Below the pieces are notes generated by a model. The model saw only the letters and a list, made by a program, of their open reading frames with translations, was not told the origin of the DNA and ran no database searches. A program made the translations under genes and the position numbers. Source: Nonomuraea helvata (GTDB lineage: Bacteria; Actinomycetota; Actinomycetes; Streptosporangiales; Streptosporangiaceae). From it: DNA of 64,000 nucleotides. Shown piece by piece: positions 1 through 10,224 of this stretch; position 1 is the first letter of the stretch, and each line of letters starts with the position of its first letter. Location of the stretch: positions 1,240,001 through 1,304,000 of the forward strand of contig NZ_BAAAXV010000005.1 of assembly GCF_039535785.1 (NCBI RefSeq). Reading direction: 5' to 3'.

Positions 1-2
1 CG

Positions 3-1205
3 GCGGTGCGGCTGGGCGCGGCCGGCGAGGCGGTGCGGCTGGTCAACGCGATGGCCTGGTACTGGGTGCTGCGCGGCAAGCTGGGCGAGGGCCGGCGGGC
101 GCTGGAGAGCGCCCAGGCCCTCGCCGGGAGCTCAGCGGAGACCGCGGTGTGGCTGGCCGGGCTGCGGATGCTGGCGGGGCGGCCCAGCGTGCCGGACGCC
201 GCCGTGTTCGAGGCCATCGCGGACCCGCTCGCCAGGGCCAGGGCGCGGTGGTTCGCCGGGTTCGCGCTGTTCGGGTACGACGACCTGTCGGCGAGCGTGG
301 ACCTGCTGCGGAGCGCGCTGGAGGGCTTCCGCGAGCTGGGCGACGCCTGGGGCACCGCCGCGGCGCTGAGCGTACTGGCCAGGTACGCCGCCATGCGGGG
401 CGACCTGGACGCGCTGCGGCGTGACGGGGAGCGGGGGCTGGCGCTGTTCAAGGAGATCGGCGACCGGTGGGGCGAGATGCGGGCCGCGGAGAACCTCGGC
501 ACGCTCGCCGAGATCACCGGAGACTACGGACGGGCCGCCGAGCTGCGCAGGGAGGGCCTGCGCATGGCGGAGGAGCTCGGGTTGTGGAGCTCGGTGTCCG
601 ACGCGCTGTCGCGGCTGGGCCGGATCGCCCTGCTGACGGGCGACTACGCGGCGGCCGACGACTACCACGAGCGGGCCAGGCGGCTGGCGGTGGCGCAGTC
701 GAACCGGCCCGCCGAGGAGTTCGCCGAGCTGGGTCTCGCGCTGGTGGCGCGGCGGCGCGGCCGTCTCGACGAGGCCGAGTCGCTGCTGCGCAAGTGGCTG
801 GACTGGGTCATGGACGTGTCCGGTGAGCCCGGCGCCGCGCTGATCCTGGCCGAACTGGGGTTCACCGCCGAGCTGCGGGGCGACGCGGCCGGCGCGCTGG
901 AGCTGCAGCTGCGCGGGTTGGCGATGGCCCGCAACGTCGGCGACCCGCGGGCCATCGCGCTGGCGCTGGAGGGACTGGCGGGCGCGCGGACCCTGACCGG
1001 GCGGCATGAGGAGGCAGGACGGCTGCTGGGGCGGGCGGCGGCGCTCCGGGCGTCGGTGGGTGCGCCGCTGCCGAAGGCCGAGCGGGCCGACGTCGACCGG
1101 ATCACGGCCGCGGTGGAGACCTCCCTGGGCCAGGAGGCGGCCGGAGCGGCCATGTCGCGGGGCGCGACCCTGCCGCTGGACGATCTCCTGGCCGAGTACG
1201 GCTAG
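3..1205 (+). CDS. TPR-rich C-terminal part of an AfsR/BTAD-like regulator (5' partial)
   Basis: The reading frame is open from the window edge, so the start lies upstream. The visible ~400 residues are Ala/Leu/Arg-rich antiparallel helices in about 35-40-residue units (LGDAWGTAAALSVLARYAA, IGDRWGEMRAAENLGTLAE, LGLWSSVSDALSRLGRIAL), typical of tetratricopeptide repeats. The C-terminal stretch (GAAMSRGATLPLDDLLAEYG) is the kind of ending seen in large actinomycete ATPase/BTAD or LuxR-type regulators of the AfsR class. In those proteins an N-terminal DNA-binding and NB-ARC module precedes the TPR region. That module is outside the window, so the regulator call is inference from the tail. It ends in a 4-bp convergent overlap with the next gene. 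Confidence 0.6.
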   Translation, partial: AVRLGAAGEAVRLVNAMAWYWVLRGKLGEGRRALESAQALAGSSAETAVWLAGLRMLAGRPSVPDAAVFEAIADPLARARARWFAGFALFGYDDLSASVDLLRSALEGFRELGDAWGTAAALSVLARYAAMRGDLDALRRDGERGLALFKEIGDRWGEMRAAENLGTLAEITGDYGRAAELRREGLRMAEELGLWSSVSDALSRLGRIALLTGDYAAADDYHERARRLAVAQSNRPAEEFAELGLALVARRRGRLDEAESLLRKWLDWVMDVSGEPGAALILAELGFTAELRGDAAGALELQLRGLAMARNVGDPRAIALALEGLAGARTLTGRHEEAGRLLGRAAALRASVGAPLPKAERADVDRITAAVETSLGQEAAGAAMSRGATLPLDDLLAEYG

Positions 1206-1915
1206 TACACCGGATACGCCCCGGGAAAGCCAGGTGCGACGACGGCAGCCGAGCGGTGCTCTTCCTGGGCGCCGGTGATGCGCTGGACGACGAGGATCGC
1301 GAGCACGGCCGCCACGAGCGTCAGCCCGATGCACACCACGTCGAACCGGGCCGCCGCGGCGACCTGCTCCGGCTCATCGGCTCTGAACAGCAGCCGCGCG
1401 CCTACGTTGGAGGCCAGGTTGGCGACCACCCAGGCCGCCCACCAGGCGTTGAAGAGGCCCCTGGAGGGCGACGGAGCACGGCGTGAGGCGTCCCAGATGT
1501 CGTCCACGATCTGCTTCGGGACCCAGAACCAGATGATCGGGACCACCCAGCCGAAGATCAGCCAGGGCGTGGCGCGCCGGTGCCCGTGGGGCGCGAGGAT
1601 CTCGGCGTTCGCCCTGACCCTGAAGAGCCAGATCAGGAACGCCACGATGGCGCCGACGTACACGCCGGTCTCCAGGATGCCGGAGAGCCCGTAGACGAGG
1701 TCGCCCGCGTTGATCTCCGACTCCGGCACGGAGTCGACGTCGGCCATGATGCGGTCGATGAGGTCCGCGTACCAGAGATCGATGACCGCGGCGATGACGC
1801 CGACGAGCGAGTCGCAGACGAGCATCACCGCCGCGAAGACCGCGAGTCCGCGGACCGGGCGTAACGGCGGGGGCGGTGGCGGCGGGTAGCCGTGAGCGGG
1901 GGGTGGCGGATACAT
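1202..1915 (-). CDS. DUF4328 membrane protein
   Basis: The product is 237 residues, with a Pro/Tyr-rich cytoplasmic N-terminus (MYPPPPAHGYPPPPPPP). About four to five hydrophobic segments follow: near residues 23-45, 80-95, 118-132, 150-165 and 195-213. The signature WLIFGWVVPIIWFWVPKQIVDDIWDAS is characteristic of actinobacterial DUF4328 proteins. The function of the family is unknown. The gene stands alone between the regulator end and glgB, which is transcribed away from it. The last codons (PGAYPVY) overlap the end of the upstream convergent gene by 4 bp. Confidence 0.8.
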   Translation of the reverse strand: MYPPPPAHGYPPPPPPPLRPVRGLAVFAAVMLVCDSLVGVIAAVIDLWYADLIDRIMADVDSVPESEINAGDLVYGLSGILETGVYVGAIVAFLIWLFRVRANAEILAPHGHRRATPWLIFGWVVPIIWFWVPKQIVDDIWDASRRAPSPSRGLFNAWWAAWVVANLASNVGARLLFRADEPEQVAAAARFDVVCIGLTLVAAVLAILVVQRITGAQEEHRSAAVVAPGFPGAYPVY

Positions 1916-2030
1916 GACTGCGGCCTTTCTCCGTCCTGGTTAAACCTAGGATTTCGCACTTTCGGTGATTGTCTCGGTGAAAGCGGGCAGTGCCTGAAGT
2001 GGACGGTCATCATAGGGCAGTGTTGGGAGC

Positions 2031-4199
2031 ATGCCGATGAGGACAGAGCTCGACCGCCTCGCGGGAGGGGCGCACCACGATCCGCACTCCGTGCTCGGAG
2101 CGCACCCCGGGACCGGCGGGGTGGTTTTCCGCACCTTGCGCCCGCTGGCCGAGCGGGTGCGGGTGGTGCTGGACGACGGTACGACCCATGACATGAAACA
2201 CCAGGCCCACGGGGTGTTCGAGGTCACGGTCCCGGGGCTGGACAAGGTGCCCGACTACACGCTGAGCGTCAAGTACGCCGACCACGACCCGTACGAGGTG
2301 CGCGACCCGTACCGGCACTGGCCCACGCTCGGCGAGGTGGACCTGCACCTCATCGGCGAAGGGCGGCACGAGCGGCTGTGGGAGGCGCTCGGCGCCCGCG
2401 TGATGAAGCACGAGGACGTGGAGGGCACGGCGTTCGCCGTCTGGGCGCCCAACGCGCGCGGCATCCGGGTCGTCGGCGACTTCAACCACTGGGACGGCAC
2501 CGCCTACCCGATGCGCTCGCTGGGCCGCTCGGGGGTGTGGGAGCTGTTCGTCCCCGGGGTCGGGGCGGGCGAGCGGTACAAGTACCAGATCCTGGGCGCC
2601 GACGGCGTGTGGCGTGACAAGGCCGACCCGATGGCCAGGCGCACCGAGGTGCCGCCGCTGACGGCGTCCGTGGTCGACAAGTCGGCCTACGCCTGGGGCG
2701 ACGACGCCTGGCTCGCCGACCGGCTCGAGAAGCGTCCGCTGGACGAGCCGATGAGCGTCTACGAGGTGCACCTCGGGTCGTGGCGGCCCGGGCTGTCGTA
2801 CGTGGAGCTGGCCGACCAGCTCTCCTCGTACGTGTCCGACATGGGGTTCACGCACGTGGAGCTGCTGCCGGTGGCCGAGCACCCGTTCGGCGGGTCGTGG
2901 GGCTACCAGGTGACGTCCTACTACGCGCCGACGGCCCGGTTCGGCACGCCCGACGAGTTCCGCCACTTCGTGGACATGATGCACCAGCGCGGCATCGGCG
3001 TGCTGCTGGACTGGGTGCCCGCGCACTTCCCGATGGACGACTGGGCGCTGGCGCGCTTCGACGGCACTCCGCTCTACGAGCACGCCGACCCGGCCAGGGG
3101 CGAGCATCCTGACTGGGGCACGTACGTGTTCGACTTCGGCCGCAGGGAGGTGCGCAACTTCCTGGTGGCCAACGCGCTCTTCTGGCTGAAGGAGTTCCAC
3201 ATCGACGGGCTGCGCGTGGACGCGGTGGCGTCGATGCTCTACCTCGACTACTCGCGGCGCGAGGGCGAGTGGACGCCGAACATCTACGGCGGCAGGGAGA
3301 ACCTCGACGCGGTCGAGTTCCTCAAGGAGATGAACGCCGTCGTCTACCGGGAGGCGCCCGGCATCTCGACCGTCGCCGAGGAGTCGACGGCCTGGCCGGG
3401 TGTCTCGCGCCCGGTCCACCTGGGCGGGCTCGGGTTCGGCTTCAAGTGGAACATGGGCTGGATGCACGACACGCTCGAATACCTGCGCCACGAGCCGGTC
3501 TTCCGCCAGTACCACCACCATCAGCTGACGTTCTCGCTGCTGTACGCCTACTCCGAGAACTACGTGCTGCCGCTCTCCCACGACGAGGTCGTGCACGGCA
3601 AGGGCTCGCTGCTCGGCAAGATGCCGGGCGACGAATGGCAGCGTTTCGCGCAGTTGCGGGCGTTGCTGGCGTTCATGTGGGCGCATCCGGGCAAGCAGCT
3701 GCTGTTCATGGGCGGCGAGTTCGGCCAGGGGTCGGAGTGGTCGGAGGAGCGCGGGCTGGACTGGTGGGTCCTGGAGTTCGACGGGCACCAGGGCGTGCAG
3801 CGGCTGGTACGCGACCTGAACCGGATCTACCGCGGGACCCCGGCGCTGTGGGAGCAGGACGCCAGGCCCGAGGGGTTCCGGTGGATCGACGCCGACGACG
3901 CCTCCGGTAACACGTTCTCATTCCTCCGGTATGCGAACGACGGGTCCGCGGTGGCGTGCGTGATCAACTTCAGCGGCGCGCCGCACGAGAGCTACCGGCT
4001 CGGCCTCCCGTACGCGGGCCAGTGGTCGGAGGTCGTCAACACCGACGCCTACGACTACTGGGGCAGCGGCGTGGGCAACCTCGGGACCGTCGAAGCCGAC
4101 GGCGAGCCCTGGCACGGGCTGCCGCACTCGGCCACGCTCCGGGTGCCGCCACTCGGCGCGGTGTGGCTCACCCACGAAGGAGACACACTGAACGTTTGA
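2031..4199 (+). CDS. glgB: 1,4-alpha-glucan branching enzyme
   Basis: GlgB cuts alpha-1,4 glucan chains and rejoins them as alpha-1,6 branches in glycogen synthesis. The 722-residue length is normal. It has an N-terminal extension and a CBM48 domain (around VEGTAFAVWAPNARGIRVVGD), then the GH13 barrel with VTSYYAPTARFGTPDEF, LLDWVPAHFP, the nucleophile region DGLRVDAVASMLY, the acid/base region STVAEESTAWP and PLSHDEVVHGK. A C-terminal all-beta domain completes it. The start at 2031 has GGGAG six bases upstream; an ATG six bases further in (MRTELDRL) is an alternative. No other glg genes are in the window. The next gene is separated by 112 bp, so it is probably monocistronic here. Confidence 0.95.
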   Translation: MPMRTELDRLAGGAHHDPHSVLGAHPGTGGVVFRTLRPLAERVRVVLDDGTTHDMKHQAHGVFEVTVPGLDKVPDYTLSVKYADHDPYEVRDPYRHWPTLGEVDLHLIGEGRHERLWEALGARVMKHEDVEGTAFAVWAPNARGIRVVGDFNHWDGTAYPMRSLGRSGVWELFVPGVGAGERYKYQILGADGVWRDKADPMARRTEVPPLTASVVDKSAYAWGDDAWLADRLEKRPLDEPMSVYEVHLGSWRPGLSYVELADQLSSYVSDMGFTHVELLPVAEHPFGGSWGYQVTSYYAPTARFGTPDEFRHFVDMMHQRGIGVLLDWVPAHFPMDDWALARFDGTPLYEHADPARGEHPDWGTYVFDFGRREVRNFLVANALFWLKEFHIDGLRVDAVASMLYLDYSRREGEWTPNIYGGRENLDAVEFLKEMNAVVYREAPGISTVAEESTAWPGVSRPVHLGGLGFGFKWNMGWMHDTLEYLRHEPVFRQYHHHQLTFSLLYAYSENYVLPLSHDEVVHGKGSLLGKMPGDEWQRFAQLRALLAFMWAHPGKQLLFMGGEFGQGSEWSEERGLDWWVLEFDGHQGVQRLVRDLNRIYRGTPALWEQDARPEGFRWIDADDASGNTFSFLRYANDGSAVACVINFSGAPHESYRLGLPYAGQWSEVVNTDAYDYWGSGVGNLGTVEADGEPWHGLPHSATLRVPPLGAVWLTHEGDTLNV

Positions 4200-4283
4200 G
4201 GGAACGATTAGAGCCGACGCACGCTGAAAGTTCGGTGAGAAACCGGCCAGGGGGACTGTGCCTGTCCGATAAATCACCCTAAA

Positions 4284-4306
4284 CTCCGAGATCATCCCCC
4301 TCGGAG
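4284..4306 (+). promoter_or_regulatory. Hairpin that buries the Shine-Dalgarno of the following peptidase gene
   Basis: Arms CTCCGAG (4284-4290) and CTCGGAG (4300-4306) are perfectly complementary with a 9-nt loop. The 3' arm contains the GGAG of the ribosome binding site for the GTG start at 4312. In the mRNA this stem would hide the site. Whether it is used for control is inference; it could also be chance in GC-rich DNA. Confidence 0.35.
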
Positions 4307-4311
4307 GACGC

Positions 4312-6188
<1,877 letters not shown>

Positions 6189-6189
<1 letters not shown>

Positions 6190-6225
6190 CGGGCCTCCGG
6201 GCCCGCACTGAGGCAAAAACGCCTC
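6189..6225 (+). terminator. Double hairpin after the first S8 peptidase gene
   Basis: A 7-bp perfect stem GCGGGCC-TCCG-GGCCCGC begins at the last base of the stop codon (6189-6206). A second stem GAGGC-N6-GCCTC follows at 6210-6225. There is no T-run, as is common for actinomycete terminators. Confidence 0.5.
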
Positions 6226-6320
6226 CAACGTTTCTCTGGCGACATACGCCACCGACATCACTGTTGTCGCAGGTGGGGAAGTATGCGGCTGTGGGGTGAG
6301 CCGGAAGCCGGGAGGAACAC

Positions 6321-7739
6321 GTGAGGCCACGATCTCTGCTGGGCGGCGCCCTGGCCCTGGTCGCGACGTCCGCCGTGCTCGGTGCGGCTCCGGCGCTCCT
6401 CGCGGCGACCGAGCCGCCGGTGGGACCGACGGTGGGGCCGCCGGTGCCGCGTGCCGCGGGCAACGGGCCGCTCATCAGCCCCGCGCTCGTGGCGGAGGTC
6501 CGGACGAGGTCCAGGGTCCGCTCCATCATCCAGCTCAAGCCGGGAGAGAGCGTCGAAGCCGTCGCGAAGGACGTCGAACAGGCCTCCGCGAGCAGCCGGG
6601 TCGTGGACGCCACGTCGTCGCCGCACTTCTTCGTCGCCGAGGTGGACCGCATGACCCTCGCGAGGCTGGAGAAGGACGCCCGGATCCAGGCCGTCTACAA
6701 GGACGAGCTGCGAACGACCACTCTCGACGACAACAGCACCGCCCTCATCCGCTCGGACCGGGCGAACCAGGCAGGCTGGACCGGCAAGGGCACGACGGTC
6801 GCCATTCTGGACACGGGGATCGACCGCGATCATCCCTACCTCGCCGGCCGGATCGTGGACGAGGCGTGCTTCTCCACCTCGGACCCCCGCGACGGCACCG
6901 TCTCGCTCTGCCCGAACAACCAGCCCACCCAGACGGGCCCCGGCGCGGCCGACGCCGAGACGGCCCAGTGCATCGTCCGGGGCGCGAACGCCTGCTCCCA
7001 CGGCACGCACGTGGCGGGCATCGCCGCCGGCCGGATGACCGCGGGCGCGCCCGCCAACGGCGTCGCCCCAGACGCGGGCATCCTGCCGATCCAGGTCTTC
7101 AGCCGCGTGGACAACGCGATGACCTGCGAGGTCGGCCGCACTCCCCCGCCGTGCTTCCTCAGCTACCTCTCCGACGAGAAGCTGGCGCTCGAGTACGTCG
7201 CGCGGGTGGTCAGTGCCCACAACATCGCCGCGGTGAACATGAGCCTCGGCGGCGGCGGCCCGTACACCGAGGCGTGCGACACGGACGCGGCCGCCTCCGC
7301 GGTCAAGCCGGAGTTCGACACGCTGGTGAGCATGGGCGTGGCGCCCGTGGTGGCGGCCGGCAACAACGGCTTCGCGAACGGCATCGTCGCCCCCGCCTGC
7401 CTGTCCAGCGCCATCGCGGTGGGCGCCACCGACGGCTTCGACCAACCGGCCCGCTTCACCAACCGGGGGCCGATGCTCGACCTGTTCGCGCCGGGCGTGA
7501 GCATCAGGTCCTCGGTGCCCGACGACACGTACGTCGAGCGCAGCGGCACCTCGATGGCCGCGCCGCACGTGGCGGGGATGTTCGCGCTGATGAAGCAGGC
7601 GTACCCGGACTTCACGGTCGCGCAGAGCCTGCAGCGCCTGCAGGGAACGGGCGCGGCGATCCGCTACTCCGCCGCGGGCACCCTCGTGACCACGGCCAGG
7701 ATCGACGCGCAGCACGCCACGTCGGCCGCGCACGCCTGA
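6321..7739 (+). CDS. Secreted S8 serine peptidase
   Basis: Paralogue of the preceding peptidase, 472 residues. GTG start with GGGAGGA 6 nt upstream. The signal peptide is MRPRSLLGGALALVATSAVLG, with cleavage probably near AAPALLAA. The triad is Asp in VAILDTGIDRDHP, His in CSHGTHVAGIAAG and Ser in RSGTSMAAPHVAG. It shares the unusual conserved ACFS...SLCPN...QTGPGAADA insert with its neighbour, so the two arose by duplication. It lacks the Pro-rich linker and C-terminal domain of the first copy and ends soon after the catalytic domain. Confidence 0.9.
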   Translation: MRPRSLLGGALALVATSAVLGAAPALLAATEPPVGPTVGPPVPRAAGNGPLISPALVAEVRTRSRVRSIIQLKPGESVEAVAKDVEQASASSRVVDATSSPHFFVAEVDRMTLARLEKDARIQAVYKDELRTTTLDDNSTALIRSDRANQAGWTGKGTTVAILDTGIDRDHPYLAGRIVDEACFSTSDPRDGTVSLCPNNQPTQTGPGAADAETAQCIVRGANACSHGTHVAGIAAGRMTAGAPANGVAPDAGILPIQVFSRVDNAMTCEVGRTPPPCFLSYLSDEKLALEYVARVVSAHNIAAVNMSLGGGGPYTEACDTDAAASAVKPEFDTLVSMGVAPVVAAGNNGFANGIVAPACLSSAIAVGATDGFDQPARFTNRGPMLDLFAPGVSIRSSVPDDTYVERSGTSMAAPHVAGMFALMKQAYPDFTVAQSLQRLQGTGAAIRYSAAGTLVTTARIDAQHATSAAHA

Positions 7740-7810
7740 GCCCTATGACACCAGTTGTCCAATTAACTACACTTCTGCAACAAACGCCCCCGATCCCCCC
7801 GGAGGAACAG

Positions 7811-8041
7811 TTGAGACTGTCGTCTCTACTGGCCGGCGCCATCGCGTTAGCCGCAACCTCGATGGCCGCTCCGCACGTGACGGGCGCCCTGGCCCTGCTC
7901 CGCCAGAAGCGGCCCCGCGCGGGGGTGGACCAGCTGGTCGACCTGCTGCGGCGCTCGGGCAAGCCGATCACGTACACGAGCGCGGGGGCCGAGGTCACGA
8001 CGCCCCGCATCAACGTGTACGCGGCCCTGCACAGTCGCTGA
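7811..8041 (+). pseudogene. Internally deleted third S8 peptidase: signal peptide joined to the last ~60 residues
   Basis: A TTG start at 7811 has a strong GGAGGA upstream and encodes a signal-peptide-like N-terminus (LRLSSLLAGAIALAATS). This runs directly into MAAPHVTGALALL, the segment that normally follows the catalytic Ser of S8 peptidases, then on to a normal C-terminus matching its two upstream paralogues (YTSAGAEVTTPRINVYAAL). The propeptide and the Asp- and His-bearing parts are missing. The join falls at the shared ATSMA/GTSMA codons, which fits deletion between short homologies. It may still be expressed as a 76-residue secreted fragment. Confidence 0.7.
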
Positions 8042-8050
8042 ATCCGCAGG

Positions 8051-8080
8051 CCGGGGCAACGGGGCTGCCCGTTGCCCCGG
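8051..8080. terminator. Bidirectional terminator hairpin between convergent genes
   Basis: Perfect 10-bp stem: CCGGGGCAAC (8051-8060), 10-nt loop, GTTGCCCCGG (8071-8080). It lies between the peptidase remnant (+) and the epimerase-like gene (-), both of which end here. Confidence 0.7.
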
Positions 8081-8086
8081 GCAGCG

Positions 8087-8977
8087 CTAGATCAGTTCCC
8101 GGAGCACGTCGTCGACCGGAGTGGCGCTCACGCCGAGGACCTTCTCGGTCTCGGAGAAGTCGACGACGAAGGGGTGGCCGGGCTTGATGAGCGCTTCGTG
8201 CATCTCCCCCCAGAGCGGGTCGGTGAAGCCGAGCAGGGTCAGGTCGCGTTCGGTCATCTCCTCCATCCGCGGCTCGGGCGCCCCCGCGAGCCGCGCGAGC
8301 CGCCCGGCCAGCTCCCGCACCGACAGGGTCGCGGTGGGCACGTGCCAGGCCCTGCCGTACGCCTGCTCATCGCGGCTCGCGGCGACCAGGGTGCGCGCGG
8401 TGTCGCCGATCGACGAGTAGCTGTGGGGCACGTCGAGCTCCTGCGGCACCAGGGCGAGCCGGCCTTCCAGTGCGGGCCGCTGCACCATGAGGCTGAACAC
8501 GGAGAAGGCGCCCGCGCCGTAGAACTGGGCAGCCCGCACCTCCGTGACCTTCACTCCTGAGGAGGCGGCCTCCTCCCATGCCCGCGCCCTGGCCCGCCCC
8601 TTGGGCCCGGTCGCGGCCAGCGGGAAGTCGGGCGCGATCGGCCTGTCCACCGGCCCGTAGCCGTACATGTTGCCGAGCATCACGTAGGCGGCACCGGTCC
8701 GCCGCACCGCGGTGAGCAGCGACGCCGTCAGGATCGGCAGCTGCTCGGGCCAGACGTGGTACGGCGGCACGGCGGTGGTGAACAGCGTGTCCGCGCCCTC
8801 GGCCAGCTCGGTGAGCCGGTCGGCGTCGGTCGCGTCCGCGGCGACCTTCTCGACGAGCGGATGGTCGGGCCCGCCGCCGGTGCGGCTGATCATTCGTACC
8901 CGCTCGCCGTCCTCGGCCAGCAGCAGAGCGGTCCTCGACGCGGCGGCCCCGCGTCCCACGATCACATGAGATTTCAT
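8087..8977 (-). CDS. Atypical SDR / NAD-dependent epimerase-like protein
   Basis: The 296-residue product starts with a dinucleotide-binding fold (HVIVGRGAAASRTALLLAEDG), in which the usual GxxGxxG is altered to GRGAAA. NmrA/epimerase-like elements follow (LFTTAVPPYHVWPEQ, LGNMYGYGPVDRPI, AAQFYGAGAFSVFS). It resembles the atypical SDR proteins annotated as NAD(P)H-binding or epimerase/dehydratase family; the substrate is not predictable. It is divergent from a GlxA-type regulator with 71 bp between the start codons, so that regulator probably controls it. Confidence 0.75.
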   Translation of the reverse strand: MKSHVIVGRGAAASRTALLLAEDGERVRMISRTGGGPDHPLVEKVAADATDADRLTELAEGADTLFTTAVPPYHVWPEQLPILTASLLTAVRRTGAAYVMLGNMYGYGPVDRPIAPDFPLAATGPKGRARARAWEEAASSGVKVTEVRAAQFYGAGAFSVFSLMVQRPALEGRLALVPQELDVPHSYSSIGDTARTLVAASRDEQAYGRAWHVPTATLSVRELAGRLARLAGAPEPRMEEMTERDLTLLGFTDPLWGEMHEALIKPGHPFVVDFSETEKVLGVSATPVDDVLRELI

Positions 8978-9014
8978 GATGACAACGGTGCCGACCTGTG
9001 ATCCCGTAGCCTAG

Positions 9015-9028
9015 TGGCCGGAATGCCA
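9015..9028. promoter_or_regulatory. TGGC-N6-GCCA inverted repeat before a GlxA-type regulator
   Basis: TGGCCGGAATGCCA, arms TGGC/GCCA with a 6-nt spacer, ending 20 nt before the ATG of the regulator at 9049. The same architecture at exactly the same distance precedes the second GlxA-type regulator (36540-36553). Candidate autoregulatory operator. Confidence 0.45.
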
Positions 9029-9048
9029 ACTATCCGGAGGATCTGGCC

Positions 9049-9975
9049 ATGCACCGCGTCGCCGCAGTGATCGTGCCTCCCGTGCTGAGCTTCGACGTCT
9101 CGATCCCCCTCATGGTGTTCGGCGACGACTCCCGCTACGACGTGCGCGTCTGCACGGCGCGGCCCGGCCCGGTGCCGACCGTCGGTGGTCCCGACGTGCT
9201 GGTGACGGACGGCCTGGACGCGATGGACGGTGTCGAGACTGTGCTCGCCGTAGGGAGCGGCGGCGAGGAGGCTCCTCCGGAGGTCCTCGACGCCTTGAGG
9301 AAGGCCGCCGCCGGCGGGGCACGGATCGCCTCGCTGTGCACGGGGGCGTTCGTGCTGGCCCAGGCCGGCCTGCTCGACGGGCGCCGCGCCACCACCCACT
9401 GGGGGCTGGCCGCCGACCTCGCCGCCCGCTTCCCTGCGATCGACGTCCGCCCCGACGTCCTGTTCGTCGAGGACGGCGGCATCTTCACCTCGGCGGGCGC
9501 CGCCGCCGCCATCGACCTCTGCCTGCATCTGATCAGGCTCGACTACGGAGCGGCGGTGGCCAACGCGGCGGCGCGGCTCGCGGTCGTCTCTCCCGTACGG
9601 CCGGGCGGCCAGGCCCAGTTCATCGAGACCCCGCTGCCTCCCGAGCGCGGCACCTCACTCGCCCCCACCCGGGCCTGGGCGCTCGAGCGCCTCGACCGAC
9701 CGCTCACCCTGGCGGACCTGGCCGGCCATGCCAGGGTGAGCGTGCGGACGCTGACCAGGCGCTTCCACGCCGAGACCGGCCTGAGCCCGCTCCAGTGGCT
9801 GCTGCACCGGCGCGTCGACCGGGCCAGGGAGCTGCTGGAGACCACCGAGCTGCCCATGGACCAGGTTGCCGAGAAGAGCGGCCTGGGCAGCCCGGACTCC
9901 CTCCGCAAGCACCTGGCAGGCCGGGTCGGGCTCACTCCCACGGCCTACCGCGCCAGCTTCACCCGCATGGGGTGA
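9049..9975 (+). CDS. GlxA/FtrA-type regulator: DJ-1/PfpI domain plus AraC HTH
   Basis: 308 residues. The N-terminal half is a DJ-1/PfpI (class I glutamine amidotransferase-like) fold with the elbow Cys in ASLCTGAFVLAQAGLLDGRRATTHW. The C-terminal ~100 residues contain two AraC-family helix-turn-helices (LADLAGHARVSVRTLTRRFHAETG and MDQVAEKSGLGSPDSLRKHL). Such regulators sense a small metabolite, usually unknown, and act on adjacent divergent genes. Here the divergent partner is the SDR-like gene. A paralogue with about the same architecture lies at 35557-36519. Confidence 0.9.
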   Translation: MHRVAAVIVPPVLSFDVSIPLMVFGDDSRYDVRVCTARPGPVPTVGGPDVLVTDGLDAMDGVETVLAVGSGGEEAPPEVLDALRKAAAGGARIASLCTGAFVLAQAGLLDGRRATTHWGLAADLAARFPAIDVRPDVLFVEDGGIFTSAGAAAAIDLCLHLIRLDYGAAVANAAARLAVVSPVRPGGQAQFIETPLPPERGTSLAPTRAWALERLDRPLTLADLAGHARVSVRTLTRRFHAETGLSPLQWLLHRRVDRARELLETTELPMDQVAEKSGLGSPDSLRKHLAGRVGLTPTAYRASFTRMG

Positions 9976-9982
9976 TCGCCCG

Positions 9983-10099
9983 TCAGCGGTTCCGTGCCCC
10001 CGCCACCAGCCGGATGGCGGCGTTCAGGCGGTTCCACGCGTTCAGCGCCCGGTAGCCGTCCGGCAGCAGCTTCACGGGGTGTGCCATCCGTGCTTGCAT
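9983..10099 (-). pseudogene. Short ORF resembling the N-terminus of a carboxymuconolactone decarboxylase (AhpD-like) protein
   Basis: 38 codons with a good ribosome site (GGAG 6 nt before ATG). The start MQARMAHPVKLLPDGYRAL matches the usual MxxRMxxPxxxxPDxxxAL opening of CMD-family proteins. The frame then stops after 38 residues, without the CxxC active-site segment. It is probably a truncated remnant; a genuine micro-ORF cannot be excluded. It is divergent from the FAD monooxygenase at 10225. Confidence 0.35.
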
Positions 10100-10224
10100 G
10101 GTTCGCTCCAAGTGCGTCCAGGTTCCGGCTGTCGGCGGTAGGACGGGGCAGCGAGCGAGAATGTGACAGCCGCGGTGAGCGCCCGGTGAGCGGGCGGTGA
10201 GCCCTCCGGAGCAGGCTCTGCGTC

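Noticed and set aside
2010..3788. Long minus-strand reading frame opposite glgB (592 codons)
   Set aside because: It is the antisense of a well-supported branching enzyme, rich in Arg/His/Val with no domain. Such shadows are common in high-GC DNA. The same reasoning removes 132-1334, 4441-6330, 6258-7733, 6296-7740 (the frame over the second peptidase) and 45265-48015.
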